Assembly: GCF_026627425.1 (NCBI RefSeq) | Contig: NZ_JAPNLH010000009.1 | Span: forward strand, 1-64,000 | Reading direction: 5' to 3' | DNA from: Arthrobacter endolithicus | GTDB lineage: Bacteria; Actinomycetota; Actinomycetes; Actinomycetales; Micrococcaceae | DNA: 64,000 nucleotides | Shown: positions 47,789 to 57,107 of the stretch, in pieces | How the letters are laid out: every line of letters begins with the position of its first letter | Position numbering within the stretch: position 1 is the first letter of the stretch | Notes under the pieces: generated by a model | Told to the model about the DNA's origin: nothing | What the model saw: only the letters and a program-made list of their open reading frames with translations | Databases searched by the model: none | Position numbers and translations under genes: made by a program

Positions 47789-48184
47789 ATGAGCATTGCC
47801 GGAAACGTTCCCAAGAATGCGCCAGCTTCGGTCCGTATCGACGCCTGGCTGTGGGCCATCCGCGCGTACAAAACGCGCTCCGCCGCCACAGCGGCCTGCC
47901 GCGCCGGCCACGTCAAAGTCAATGACGCCGCTGCCAAGGCCGCCCAGCCGGTCGTCCCGGGCGACACCGTTCGTGTCCGTCAATCCGGATACGATCGGAT
48001 ACTGCTGGTCAGGGGTCTGCTCGCCAAACGCGTCGGAGCCGAAGCCGCGTCACACTGTTTCACCGACCAGACACCGAAGCGTCCGGCGTTGCCGGCCCTC
48101 GGACTGCCGATGCGGGACCGGGGTGCCGGCCGGCCCACTAAAAGGGACCGCCGGGTCATGGACCGTCTGCGCGGTGAAGACTAA
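47789..48184 (+). CDS. RNA-binding S4 domain protein (heat-shock Hsp15-like)
   Basis: 131 residues. S4 domain: VRIDAWLWAIRAYKTRSAATAACRAGHVKVN, then VVPGDTVRV, and a basic C-terminal tail (GRPTKRDRRVMDRLRGED). Proteins of this layout bind stalled large ribosomal subunits or structured RNA. ATG 47789 is preferred over ATG 47762 because similarity starts just after it. The 200 bases between it and the sigma factor hold no visible gene. Confidence 0.88.
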   Translation: MSIAGNVPKNAPASVRIDAWLWAIRAYKTRSAATAACRAGHVKVNDAAAKAAQPVVPGDTVRVRQSGYDRILLVRGLLAKRVGAEAASHCFTDQTPKRPALPALGLPMRDRGAGRPTKRDRRVMDRLRGED

Positions 48185-48290
48185 AGCCAGGCGTGACGGA
48201 TGTCCAGACACCGGTATACCTTTTAGCTTCCCGGTGCCACACTGATGACATAGCCTCGCACATGGCTTTGGGCATGATTCAGGATGGTGT

Positions 48291-49796
48291 GTGCAGATGA
48301 ATGAGCGGCTTCCCATTATTTTTGTCCGCGGTTTCGCGGGAGGTCAGGGTGCCATCGACGTTGCGGTCGACGATCCGTTTTATGGCTTGAACGATGGCTC
48401 GACGCATATCCGCGTTGGGGCGGGCGGACAGCCGCGATTCTATCAGTTCGAGGGCCCCCTGCTGCGGCTGATTAATGAGCAGGGCTACCACGTCCAGGTG
48501 GCAGGCAGTCAGCAGCAGGTCCTGCTTTCGGCCGGTCCCGGTGAACTTCCCCCGGACTCGGTGTGGATCTATCGGTTTTACGATGAGGAGTCCGGCTCGT
48601 TCGGGAACGAACCCAAGCCGTACGACATCGGCACCTCGGCACAGGGGCTGGTCTCGTTCATCTCGCTGGTCCGGTCCAAGACACGTGGAACCCCCCGCGT
48701 TAACCTGGTGGCGCATTCGATGGGTGGTCTGATCTGCCGGACCGCGCTGCAGCGGCTGATGACGGACCCGGAAGAGGCGGTATCCAAGTTATGTACAGCC
48801 GGTACGCCTCATGGCGGGATCGATCCACAGCTTGGCGGTGGCATTGGCGGCTGGCTGATGGACAAGTTCGGGCCCGATGGCTCGAACATTTTTAGCCCGG
48901 ACCACATGCGCGAATACATGCTCCCAGCCGGCGCCCCGGAAGATGCGGGGGTCGATCCGCGCACCGGGCAGTGGGACCCCCGCCGGATGGTGGGTCCGTT
49001 TCCCGCGAGCCGGATACTGAGCATCGTTGGAACGGACTCTGCGGACTATGCCGTCGCCAACGGGCTTTCCACTGTGGTCATGGGGGTGCAAAGCGACGGT
49101 TTGGTGGCTATCCGAAACGCCTACGTTGTTGGTTCGGCCCGTGCGTATGTACATCGATCCCACAGCGGCAGGTACGGGCTGGTTAATTCCGAGGAAACGT
49201 ACCAGAATCTCAAGTGTTTTTTCTTTGGTGGGCTGCGGTTGGAGGTAGGGCTGCGCGGTCTGATCCCCTCGGAACTCGAAGACCGTGTCTGGCAGGCTGA
49301 TGTTCGTCTGGCGGTTCGTGGGATCCCGGTCCTACTGCACGAGCAGACCGCCGCCCACTACTGTCCGGTGGATATCAATGCCGAGGCGGCACAGCTTTCG
49401 ACGCCGGACTCCCCGGTACCTCTGGTAACGCTCTTTCTGGAGCCTGAGGCCGCGACCGGGTGCCGGTATGCGTTGGATATCAGCGTGACCTCACTGGATG
49501 AGACCGGAGGGATCCTGGGGTTCGGGGATCATCTGGAACAGGTCGGTGATTGGGAAGACACCCTGATCCTGGACGTCGGACCGCGCGACAGCTCAGGTCT
49601 GCCGGAGTCACGGTGGCAGTGGAACAGCGAGCTCTACGGCCGGATAGCAGGCCAGGATCAGCTCCCCAACATCATCGAGTGGGGCGCCGGCGGCGTGGAT
49701 GGCGTCAGTGCACCCTTTGTTCCGCTCACCGAATCAGGCAAGATGCTCTTGGGCGATGCGGCATGCCTAACCCTTACGGCAACCCCGTGGACATAA
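48291..49796 (+). CDS. Alpha/beta-hydrolase, triacylglycerol lipase/PGAP1-like
   Basis: 501 residues. N-terminal hydrolase fold with PIIFVRGFAGG (oxyanion strand) and nucleophile elbow NLVAHSMGGLICR. A GTPHGG follows, a lipase/PGAP1-like pattern. The C-terminal half (from about residue 310) is beta-rich and unrecognised. No signal peptide is seen. GTG 48291 has AGGA six bases upstream; ATG 48297 is possible. The HtrA-type lipoprotein gene begins 22 bases downstream, suggesting an operon. Confidence 0.75.
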   Translation: MQMNERLPIIFVRGFAGGQGAIDVAVDDPFYGLNDGSTHIRVGAGGQPRFYQFEGPLLRLINEQGYHVQVAGSQQQVLLSAGPGELPPDSVWIYRFYDEESGSFGNEPKPYDIGTSAQGLVSFISLVRSKTRGTPRVNLVAHSMGGLICRTALQRLMTDPEEAVSKLCTAGTPHGGIDPQLGGGIGGWLMDKFGPDGSNIFSPDHMREYMLPAGAPEDAGVDPRTGQWDPRRMVGPFPASRILSIVGTDSADYAVANGLSTVVMGVQSDGLVAIRNAYVVGSARAYVHRSHSGRYGLVNSEETYQNLKCFFFGGLRLEVGLRGLIPSELEDRVWQADVRLAVRGIPVLLHEQTAAHYCPVDINAEAAQLSTPDSPVPLVTLFLEPEAATGCRYALDISVTSLDETGGILGFGDHLEQVGDWEDTLILDVGPRDSSGLPESRWQWNSELYGRIAGQDQLPNIIEWGAGGVDGVSAPFVPLTESGKMLLGDAACLTLTATPWT

Positions 49797-49818
49797 CGAA
49801 GAGTGAGAGGAGCCCGCA

Positions 49819-50928
49819 ATGAGAATGTATCTGCGGTTTGTGGGGGCCGTTGTGCTCAGTTCCGCAACCCTCGTTACGGCGACTGGATGCACCGGCAGCC
49901 CCGCAGCCAGCCAGCCGTCCGCGAGCCAATCGGCTTCAAATGCATCGTCAGCACCGGGCGGAGCCACTTCCTCCAGCGCATCCTCCAGCGCATCCGCTGG
50001 CGGCACCGCAGGCGCAGGTCTTCCCGCGGTGCCGGGTATCGTCAAAACGGTGGAGCCGTCCGTCGTGACCATTATGTCCTCTATTGGTCTGGGCAGTGGC
50101 GTGGTGTACCGCGCGGATGGGACCATCGTCACCGACGCCCACGTCGTGGAGGATCAGCAGAAGAAGCCGTTCAGCACCGTCCAGGTCCAGTTCGCGGACG
50201 GAACGCAGGTGCAGGCCGACGTGATGGCCGTCGACGATGTCAGCGACGTTGCGGTGATCAAGGCCCATAGGTCCAATCTCCCGGCTGCCACGTTCTCCAC
50301 CGTCGTGCCCGAGGTGGGTTCTCTGGCCGTCGTGCTGGGCAGTCCGCTGGGATTGGCGGACACCGTAACAGCAGGAATCATTTCCGCGCTGCACCGCAAT
50401 ATGCCGCCGTCGACGGAAACTCCGCAGGGTATTACAGACCTGATTCAGACGGACGCTCCGATCTCGCCGGGGAATTCTGGCGGGGCCGTGGTGAACGGTA
50501 ACTCCGAAATTATCGGATTGTCCGAGGCATATCTACCACCGAGTTCCGGCGCGGTCGCGATCGGATTTGTCACCCCCGCGACCACTGTCACTGAGGTGGC
50601 AGACCAGCTGTTGGCCAATGGGAAGGTCCGGCACGCGGCCTTGGGCGTGGTTCCGACCGACATCTCCCCGCAGGTGGCCCAGCACTTCAACATCGCCGTG
50701 ACCGAAGGGGCGCTGGTCTTGGATGTGCCTAAGGGCGGCCCGGCCGCAGCGGCCGGCATTCATCCCGGGGACATCATCGTCAGCTTCGCCGGAAAAAAGA
50801 TCAGCAACGCGCTGGATTTGACGGCTGCCATCCGGCAAAAGGAGCCGGGGGACCAGGTTGACGTCGTCGTGCTGCGCGGCAAGGACACCCAGACACTGAG
50901 GGTGACCCTGGGCAACAACGCACAGTAG
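49819..50928 (+). CDS. HtrA/DegP-type serine protease lipoprotein with PDZ domain
   Basis: 369 residues. Signal peptide with a lipobox-like end (TATGC, Cys24), so probably lipid-anchored outside the membrane, followed by a Ser/Ala-rich linker (25-65). Trypsin-like protease domain with triad His108 (TDAHVV), Asp143 (DDVSDVAVI) and Ser220 (SPGNSGGAV). C-terminal PDZ domain from about 275 (GALVLDVPKGGPAAAAGIHPGD). Ribosome-binding site AGGAG is good. It likely handles misfolded envelope proteins. Confidence 0.92.
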   Translation: MRMYLRFVGAVVLSSATLVTATGCTGSPAASQPSASQSASNASSAPGGATSSSASSSASAGGTAGAGLPAVPGIVKTVEPSVVTIMSSIGLGSGVVYRADGTIVTDAHVVEDQQKKPFSTVQVQFADGTQVQADVMAVDDVSDVAVIKAHRSNLPAATFSTVVPEVGSLAVVLGSPLGLADTVTAGIISALHRNMPPSTETPQGITDLIQTDAPISPGNSGGAVVNGNSEIIGLSEAYLPPSSGAVAIGFVTPATTVTEVADQLLANGKVRHAALGVVPTDISPQVAQHFNIAVTEGALVLDVPKGGPAAAAGIHPGDIIVSFAGKKISNALDLTAAIRQKEPGDQVDVVVLRGKDTQTLRVTLGNNAQ

Positions 50929-51021
50929 TCCGCGCGGGTGCTTATGCGGCGCCGCCGGAGAGCATAATGCCGGGGAGCATAATGAGACCAGACAAAGGGC
51001 CGGACGCTAAGGAGTGAGGGC

Positions 51022-51384
51022 ATGGCAGCGAAGCCGAAGGTGCAGTTCCGCAGGGTTTACGAGGAAACGAAGCACGACGACGGCGCCCGGGTTCTGGTTG
51101 ACCGCATCTGGCCGCGGGGAGTGTCCAAGGACAAGGCGGATCTGGACGAGTGGTGCAAGGAGATCGCGCCGTCGACAGAGTTGCGCAAGTGGTACGCCCA
51201 TGATCCGGAAAAATTCGACGAATTCGCCCGGCGCTACCGCAGTGAGTTGAAGGAGCCGGAACGTGCCGGGGCGTTGGCCCATTTGCAGGCCGTGGCGCAG
51301 GATGGGAATTTGACCCTGCTCACCGCCACCAAGGACGTTGGAATCAGTGAAGCCGCCGTGCTTGTGGCGGTACTGGGCGGCTGA
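51022..51384 (+). CDS. DUF488 family protein
   Basis: 120 residues. DUF488 signature: FRRVYEE, GARVLVDRIWPRGVSKDKADLDEW, ELRKWYAHDPEKFDEF and LLTATKD. AAGGAG lies seven bases upstream. No activity is established. It stands just upstream of the beta-phosphoglucomutase gene. Confidence 0.9.
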   Translation: MAAKPKVQFRRVYEETKHDDGARVLVDRIWPRGVSKDKADLDEWCKEIAPSTELRKWYAHDPEKFDEFARRYRSELKEPERAGALAHLQAVAQDGNLTLLTATKDVGISEAAVLVAVLGG

Positions 51385-51428
51385 GGCCATCCGATAGCCG
51401 CAACCGGACTCTCGAGAGGACCCTGAAG

Positions 51429-52355
51429 TTGGACAGTGACAGGTCGTCCCCCGGCGACAGCTCTTCCACCGGCCGAGCACCGACCACCGGAGCCGTTTCA
51501 GTCGGGCTGCCCGTTGCCGTTCGCGCGTGCTTGTTTGACCTTGACGGGGTGCTGACCAAGACAGCATCCGTGCACGCTGCTGCCTGGAAAGAAATGTTCG
51601 ATGCCTACCTGCGGGACGTTACAGACGGAACAGGGCAGCCGTTTGTACCCTTCGATCCAGGCGCAGACTACGACCAGTACGTGGACGGGAAATCCCGGGC
51701 CGACGGCACCCGCTCCTTCCTTGCCTCCCGCGGCATCACCCTCCCAGAGGGCAACGTCGACGGAAACAGCCGGCAGCACGTGCCAGTCGGCCGGGGTGGC
51801 GAGGCGGGGGGCAGGAACGGGGAAACGTGCCGGGATATTGCACGAGGTGAAACTGTGCAGAGCCTGGGCGATCATAAAAACCTGATCGTCCTGCGCAAGT
51901 TGAAGGAGGACGGCGTCGAAGTCTACAACGGCTCGGTCAGCTACGTTCATGCCGTCCGGCGGGCCGGGCTTCGCTGCGCTGTCGTGTCTTCCAGCGAAAA
52001 TTGCCGGGCCGTGCTCGCCTCGGCAGGCATTGAAGATCTTTTTGATGCACATGTTGACGGGATCACAGCGCGCAACGAGAAGCTCAGGGGAAAACCAGCG
52101 CCGGACATGTTCCTGGCCGCAGCCCGAGTACTCGCCATGACGCCGCAGCAATGCGCAGTGTTTGAGGACGCGCTCGCGGGCGTCGCCGCCGGAAGGGCCG
52201 GCGGCTTTGCGCAGGTGGTGGGCGTGGACCGCGCGGGACAGGCACCGGCCCTGCACGACGCCGGCGCCGACGTCGTGGTATCCGATCTTGCCGACCTGCT
52301 GGGGCCGGATTGTGATATCCCGGACGGTACGCCAGCCGCGCGGGAACAACCATGA
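51429..52355 (+). CDS. pgmB: Beta-phosphoglucomutase (HAD family), with an in-frame insertion
   Basis: Converts beta-glucose 1-phosphate to glucose 6-phosphate. 308 residues from TTG 51429. The HAD nucleophile is Asp37 in CLFDLDGVLT with Asp39 as acid/base; SSSENC gives motif II, and VFEDALAGVAAG motif IV. Cap-domain motif FDPGADYDQYVDGKSRADG is intact. Between LPEG and the ETVQSLGDHKN motif sits an extra stretch of about 28 residues (about 113-140, rich in Gly and Arg), which the family does not normally have. The GH65 phosphorylase follows after ten bases and makes its substrate. Confidence 0.88.
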   Translation: MDSDRSSPGDSSSTGRAPTTGAVSVGLPVAVRACLFDLDGVLTKTASVHAAAWKEMFDAYLRDVTDGTGQPFVPFDPGADYDQYVDGKSRADGTRSFLASRGITLPEGNVDGNSRQHVPVGRGGEAGGRNGETCRDIARGETVQSLGDHKNLIVLRKLKEDGVEVYNGSVSYVHAVRRAGLRCAVVSSSENCRAVLASAGIEDLFDAHVDGITARNEKLRGKPAPDMFLAAARVLAMTPQQCAVFEDALAGVAAGRAGGFAQVVGVDRAGQAPALHDAGADVVVSDLADLLGPDCDIPDGTPAAREQP

Positions 52356-52365
52356 GGGAGAGCGC

Positions 52366-54738
52366 ATGATCGAGCACCCCAACTTTCCGACCGAACCGTG
52401 GTGTCTGCGCGAAACGGCGCTGGACCTGGACCGTTTGGCGCAGACGGAATCCCTCTTCGCGCTGTCCAACGGGCACATCGGCTGGCGCGCAAACCTGGAT
52501 GAGGGGGAGCCGCATGCCCTGCCCGGCTCGTATCTGAACGGGGTCTTTGAACTGCGCCCGCTCCCTTATGCCGAAGCCGGCTACGGCTATCCCGAGTCAG
52601 GACAGACGGTCATCAACGTGACCAATGGGAAACCCATCCGGCTTCTGGTCAATGACGAGCCCTTCGACGTTCGCTACGGTGAGCTGACCTCCCACGAGCG
52701 CCGTCTGGACTTCCGCACGGGACTGCTGCACCGCGAAGTCGAATGGGTCTCGCCGGCTGGCCGGGATGTGCGGGTGACGTCCACACGGATGGTCTCGCTG
52801 GTGCAGCGGTCCATCGCGGCCATCCACTATGAGGTGGAAGCGCTCAACAGTCGGGTTCGGATCGTGGTGCAATCCGAGATCATCGCCAATGAACCGCTGC
52901 CTGCTCCGCGCGGCGATCCACGCGTCGCCGCGGCCCTGGAGTGCCCGCTGGTCGATGCCGAACATGCCGCCCATGGGGCCGGCGCGGGTCTGGTGCACAC
53001 CGTTGCCGGGTCCAGGCAGATCGTGGCCGCGGTGATGGATCATGTGGTGGACGGGCCGCCCGGGACCAGCGTGGAGGCGATAAGCTTTCCGGACCTGGGG
53101 CGCACTACCATCACCGTCACGCTTGAGCCCGGTCAGCGGCTGCGACTGATAAAGATGGTGGGCTACGGCTGGTCCGGCTCGCGTACGCTGCCGGCGGTCT
53201 GGGATCAGGCCGACGCCGCCTTAGCGGGGGCCATGCACACCGGGTGGGACCAACTGTGTGCGGAACAGGAGCAGTTCCTGGACGATTTTTGGCAATGCGC
53301 GGACGTAGAGCTCGACGGCGACACCCGGATCCAGCAGGCGGCGCGCTTTGCGCTGTTCCAGGTGCTGCAGGCCGGAGCGCGTGCCGAGGGCCGGGCCATC
53401 CCAGCCAAGGGCCTGACCGGGCCTGGCTACGACGGGCACACGTTCTGGGACACCGAGACCTATGTGCTGCCGGTCTTGACCTACACCGCTCCGGACGCCG
53501 CCGGGCACGCGCTGCGCTGGCGGCACAGCACCTTGGAGCTGGCGATGGCGAGGGCCAAGCAGCTGGGACTGGCCGGAGCGGCCTTTCCCTGGCGGACCAT
53601 CCGTGGCGAGGAGTGTTCGGCCTATTGGCCGGCCGGGTCAGCAGCCTTTCACATCAACGCGGACATTGCCGCCGCCGTCGTCCGTTATGTTCGCGCAACT
53701 GGTGACGCCGCCTTTGAAGGTACGGTCGGCGTCGACCTGCTCGTTCAGACGGCCAGACTCTGGCGCTCACTGGGACATCACGATGGACGCGGCCGGTTCC
53801 GGATTGACGGGGTCACCGGCCCTGATGAATACAGCGCGGTGGCGGATGACAACGTGTACACCAACCTGATGGCGCAGCAGAATCTCACCGCCGCCGCGGA
53901 CGTCGCGGGCCGGTACCGTGCCCGTGCCGGTCAACTCGGCGTTGACCCGGAGGAGATTGCCAGCTGGCACGATGCCGCCGCCTCCATGTACATCCCGTAT
54001 GACGACGTCTTAGGTGTCCATCCGCAGGCGGAAGGATTCACCGGCCACCAGGCGTGGGATTTTGCCGCGACTACGAAGGCCCAATACCCGTTGTTGCTGC
54101 ATTTTCCGTACTTTGACCTTTACCGCAAACAGGTGGTCAAGCAGGCGGATCTGGTGTTGGCCATGCAACTGCGGCCGGACTCGTTCAGCCAGGCGCAGAA
54201 GGAACGGAACTTTGCCTACTATGAGGCGCTGACCGTGCGCGACTCTTCGTTGTCAGCCTGCGTGCAGATGGTTCTTGCCGCCGAGGTGGGGCAACTGGAG
54301 CTGGCCAACGACTACCTGGCCGAAACCGCACTGATGGACCTGGACGATCTGGAACACAACACCGCGGACGGCGGCCTGCACATTGCCGCCCTTGCCGGCG
54401 TCTGGACGGCGCTGACGGCCGGCTTCGGGGGGATGCGGGACACCGGCTTCTCGGACGGCACCGCGACGCTGCGCTTTGCCCCCCGGCTTCCGCCCGGGCT
54501 CAGCCGGCTGGCCTTCGGTGTCCTCGTAGGTGGCCGGACCTTGCGGGTTGAGATCACTGCGAAAGCAGCGACTTATGTTCTGCGCAGCGGCAAGCCACTG
54601 GACATCATGCACCACGGTGCGCAGATAAGCGTCACCACGGCAGAACCGCTGGTGTGCCCGATTCCGGATCTTCCTATGACCGGTCCCCGGCCAACACAGC
54701 CGGCCGGGCGCGCCCCTCGACGGCAAAGCGAGGACTGA
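52366..54738 (+). CDS. GH65 disaccharide phosphorylase (trehalose/maltose/kojibiose type)
   Basis: 790 residues. It phosphorolyses an alpha-glucoside to glucose and beta-glucose 1-phosphate. The catalytic acid is Glu488 in GVTGPDEYSAVADDN. Family motifs include GYDGHTFWDTETYVLP, FPWRTIRGEE, HINADIA and KQADLVLAMQL. GGGAG precedes ATG 52366. The pairing with beta-phosphoglucomutase is the classic arrangement for trehalose or maltose use. Which disaccharide is used cannot be read by eye. The N-terminal domain is a beta-sandwich, as usual for GH65. Confidence 0.92.
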   Translation: MIEHPNFPTEPWCLRETALDLDRLAQTESLFALSNGHIGWRANLDEGEPHALPGSYLNGVFELRPLPYAEAGYGYPESGQTVINVTNGKPIRLLVNDEPFDVRYGELTSHERRLDFRTGLLHREVEWVSPAGRDVRVTSTRMVSLVQRSIAAIHYEVEALNSRVRIVVQSEIIANEPLPAPRGDPRVAAALECPLVDAEHAAHGAGAGLVHTVAGSRQIVAAVMDHVVDGPPGTSVEAISFPDLGRTTITVTLEPGQRLRLIKMVGYGWSGSRTLPAVWDQADAALAGAMHTGWDQLCAEQEQFLDDFWQCADVELDGDTRIQQAARFALFQVLQAGARAEGRAIPAKGLTGPGYDGHTFWDTETYVLPVLTYTAPDAAGHALRWRHSTLELAMARAKQLGLAGAAFPWRTIRGEECSAYWPAGSAAFHINADIAAAVVRYVRATGDAAFEGTVGVDLLVQTARLWRSLGHHDGRGRFRIDGVTGPDEYSAVADDNVYTNLMAQQNLTAAADVAGRYRARAGQLGVDPEEIASWHDAAASMYIPYDDVLGVHPQAEGFTGHQAWDFAATTKAQYPLLLHFPYFDLYRKQVVKQADLVLAMQLRPDSFSQAQKERNFAYYEALTVRDSSLSACVQMVLAAEVGQLELANDYLAETALMDLDDLEHNTADGGLHIAALAGVWTALTAGFGGMRDTGFSDGTATLRFAPRLPPGLSRLAFGVLVGGRTLRVEITAKAATYVLRSGKPLDIMHHGAQISVTTAEPLVCPIPDLPMTGPRPTQPAGRAPRRQSED

Positions 54739-54833
54739 CCGTGATTGTTCAAAATCTGGAGTGGGTCAGAGAAGGCCGTTCCGCCGAAATGGTCCTATCG
54801 TGTGGGCTTCGAATGTGCCAAATCGATAAGCCC

Positions 54834-55409
54834 TCAGGTGGGGTCTGTGCCGCCGCCCGGAGGAAGATGCAGCCCGGGCCGGCCAGCTGTCGCGGCTGAC
54901 TTGGCCACGTTCATCCCGAAACGTTTGCTGCCCCGGACAAACGGTGTGTCGGCCTGATCGGCGACGTCCGGCGGCATGATGACCACAGGACACTGGGCCT
55001 GATAGATTAGCCGGTGCGCCAGCAGCGGTGACTGCGAAAAGTCCGTCCGCTGTGGCGCGTCCAACACCAGCAGCGTGGCCTGCTTGGATACACTGAGCAG
55101 CACATTGAGTGCGGTACCGCGGATCAGGCGGCAGGTGATACTGCTCGTGTCGCCCAGGACCGCACGCACGTGCTCGCGTAGTTCCTCTTCCGCTGCGGTA
55201 AAGTCGGCGTCTGCGTCGGAGATGATCAGCGGCGGACGGGTCCCGGCCGTCATGGGTGGGCGGGGCGCGCGCCACGCACTGACGGCGAACAGGTCAGCGG
55301 AACGTCGTCTCGCTTCGTCCGCTCCCCACTGGAGGGCTGCCCGGGAGCCGCTCGTGGGGCTGACACCCACCACGAGGACCTGGGTGGTGTTTTCCTGGTC
55401 GCCTGTCAT
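54834..55409 (-). CDS. Universal stress protein (UspA family)
   Basis: 191 residues. Single Usp domain: VLVVGVSPTSGSRAALQWGADEA at the start, then LLVLDAPQ and AHRLIYQAQCPVVIMPP in the nucleotide-binding end. The usual GxxxxGxxS ATP loop is not clear, so ATP binding may be lost. The C-terminus is longer than usual (Gly/Pro-rich). ATG 55409 overlaps the stop of the MFS transporter gene (ATGA), so it is probably expressed with it. It converges on the GH65 gene. Confidence 0.83.
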   Translation of the reverse strand: MTGDQENTTQVLVVGVSPTSGSRAALQWGADEARRRSADLFAVSAWRAPRPPMTAGTRPPLIISDADADFTAAEEELREHVRAVLGDTSSITCRLIRGTALNVLLSVSKQATLLVLDAPQRTDFSQSPLLAHRLIYQAQCPVVIMPPDVADQADTPFVRGSKRFGMNVAKSAATAGRPGLHLPPGGGTDPT

Positions 55410-56854
55410 TGTGCTGACACTTTCGAAAGTGGATCGGAGATGTCCTCCAGTGATTTGCGCTCGGAGTCAAAAGCAAAGAACAAGGCGATTAAGCCACCAA
55501 ACACCATCATGCCGGCACCGAAAAAGTAGCCAATGGTCAATGGACCCCGACTGCTGCCATCGCCGATCAAAGCGCCGAAGATCGCTGGCGCAATGGCTCC
55601 TGCAATCTGCCCAATGGCGAAGAAATACGAGATCGCCTGCCCGCGCAACTCTTGGGGAAAGTTCTCACTGACCGTCAGGTACGCGGCAGACGCACCCGCG
55701 GAGGCGAAGAAGAAGCAAATGCACCAGAGCACGGTTTGGGTCGTGGCGGTGAGCGCACCGGCGTTGAAGAGCACCGCGGAGAATGCCAGGACAAGGCCCG
55801 CTAGCGCATACGTCCCGAAGATCATCTTCCGCCGGCCGACTGTGTCAAAAAGCGGGCCTAGGACGAGCGGGCCAATCAGGTTCCCGATAGCGAATGGGAA
55901 AAAGAAGTACTGCGTGGAACTGGGACTGGTACCGTAAAAATTCTGCAGGACCAGTGCGTAGGTGAAGAAAATGGCGTTGTAAAGAAACGACTGCGTAACC
56001 ATCATGACGAAGGCAACCATGGTGCGCCGGGGGTACTTTTTCAAGAACACGACAGCGACTTGCCGGAAGGGAACACTCTTGGTGGGGCTCACCGTGATAG
56101 CCCGATCCGGCGGAAGTTCCTTCAAGTCGTGCCCTTCGGCGCGGACCTCGGCCTCAATTCGGTCCACGTTCTGTTCCGCCTCGTCAGCGTGACCATGCAT
56201 GAGCTGCCAGCGTGGGCTTTCCGGGATGTGCCTGCGCAGATAAATAATGATCAATCCCAGTGCCGGGCCAATAAAGAATCCGATCCGCCAGCCCCAGTCC
56301 ACCGGAACAACATCCGGGTTCAGCAGGAAAACGTTTCCGAAGGCACCCAGCGCGGCACCACCCCAGTAGGTCCCGTTGATGGCGATGTCCACCCGTCCAC
56401 GATAGTGCGAGGGGATAATCTCATCGATGGCAGAATTAATGGCTGTGTATTCGCCGCCAATTCCCAGGCCTGCAATAAAACGGAAGAGGTATAGGAACCA
56501 GACGGCGAAGGAAAGCCCGGCCACCCCGCTGCCAATGAGGTAGATGGCCAAGGTGATGATAAAGAAGCGCTTCCGTCCCAGACGGTCGGCCATGCGGCCA
56601 AATACCAGGGCACCCACTACCTGGCCGATAAGGTAGACGGTGCCGGTCAGTGCGACTTCCTCCGCACTCATGTGCAGCGTTTTCTGGAAGCCGGCCGAGG
56701 CAACGAGCTCAATTTCCAGGCCATCCAGGATCCACGACACGCCCAAGCCTAGAACCACCGTCCAGTGGAACCTGGTCCACGGCAACCGGTCCATTCTGGC
56801 CGGGATCAGACTCACGATTGGTTGCTGGTTTTGCGCGGCTGCAACACTGGACAT
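55406..56854 (-). CDS. MFS transporter, sugar/aromatic-acid porter type
   Basis: 482 residues with twelve predicted helices. MFS signature after TM2-3: GRMADRLGRKRFF, and GGEYTAINSAIDEI of TM4. A cytosolic loop of about 60 charged residues lies between the halves. The matching second-half motif is GPLFDTVGRRKMI. It resembles sugar or organic-acid proton symporters. Translationally coupled to uspA downstream. Confidence 0.87.
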   Translation of the reverse strand: MSSVAAAQNQQPIVSLIPARMDRLPWTRFHWTVVLGLGVSWILDGLEIELVASAGFQKTLHMSAEEVALTGTVYLIGQVVGALVFGRMADRLGRKRFFIITLAIYLIGSGVAGLSFAVWFLYLFRFIAGLGIGGEYTAINSAIDEIIPSHYRGRVDIAINGTYWGGAALGAFGNVFLLNPDVVPVDWGWRIGFFIGPALGLIIIYLRRHIPESPRWQLMHGHADEAEQNVDRIEAEVRAEGHDLKELPPDRAITVSPTKSVPFRQVAVVFLKKYPRRTMVAFVMMVTQSFLYNAIFFTYALVLQNFYGTSPSSTQYFFFPFAIGNLIGPLVLGPLFDTVGRRKMIFGTYALAGLVLAFSAVLFNAGALTATTQTVLWCICFFFASAGASAAYLTVSENFPQELRGQAISYFFAIGQIAGAIAPAIFGALIGDGSSRGPLTIGYFFGAGMMVFGGLIALFFAFDSERKSLEDISDPLSKVSAQ

Positions 56855-57107
56855 CGGGCCTCCTGAAGTTCACGTGCCGGCATGGCGGGCTCGGTTGCTG
56901 AAGGTAAAATCATAAATCCGCTATGAGGCTACTCTTCGTCGGTCGAATGCGGCAGGGTCTGCGCAAAAAAAGTCACGACCTTTCTACCCGGGTTGCCTGC
57001 TGGCGCCCCCTCCGGCAGGGACCACGCGGGGAGCTTGTGTTGTTATTCCCCCTGTGGCTGTGCCACAGTGTGAACATCCATGCCCGATTGCCTATGGAAG
57101 GTCACCG
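56855..57107. promoter_or_regulatory. Divergent promoter region between MFS and aldose epimerase genes
   Basis: 253 bases hold no supported gene. Two promoters must lie here, facing apart. I see no repeat or palindrome that I would call an operator. Confidence 0.35.
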
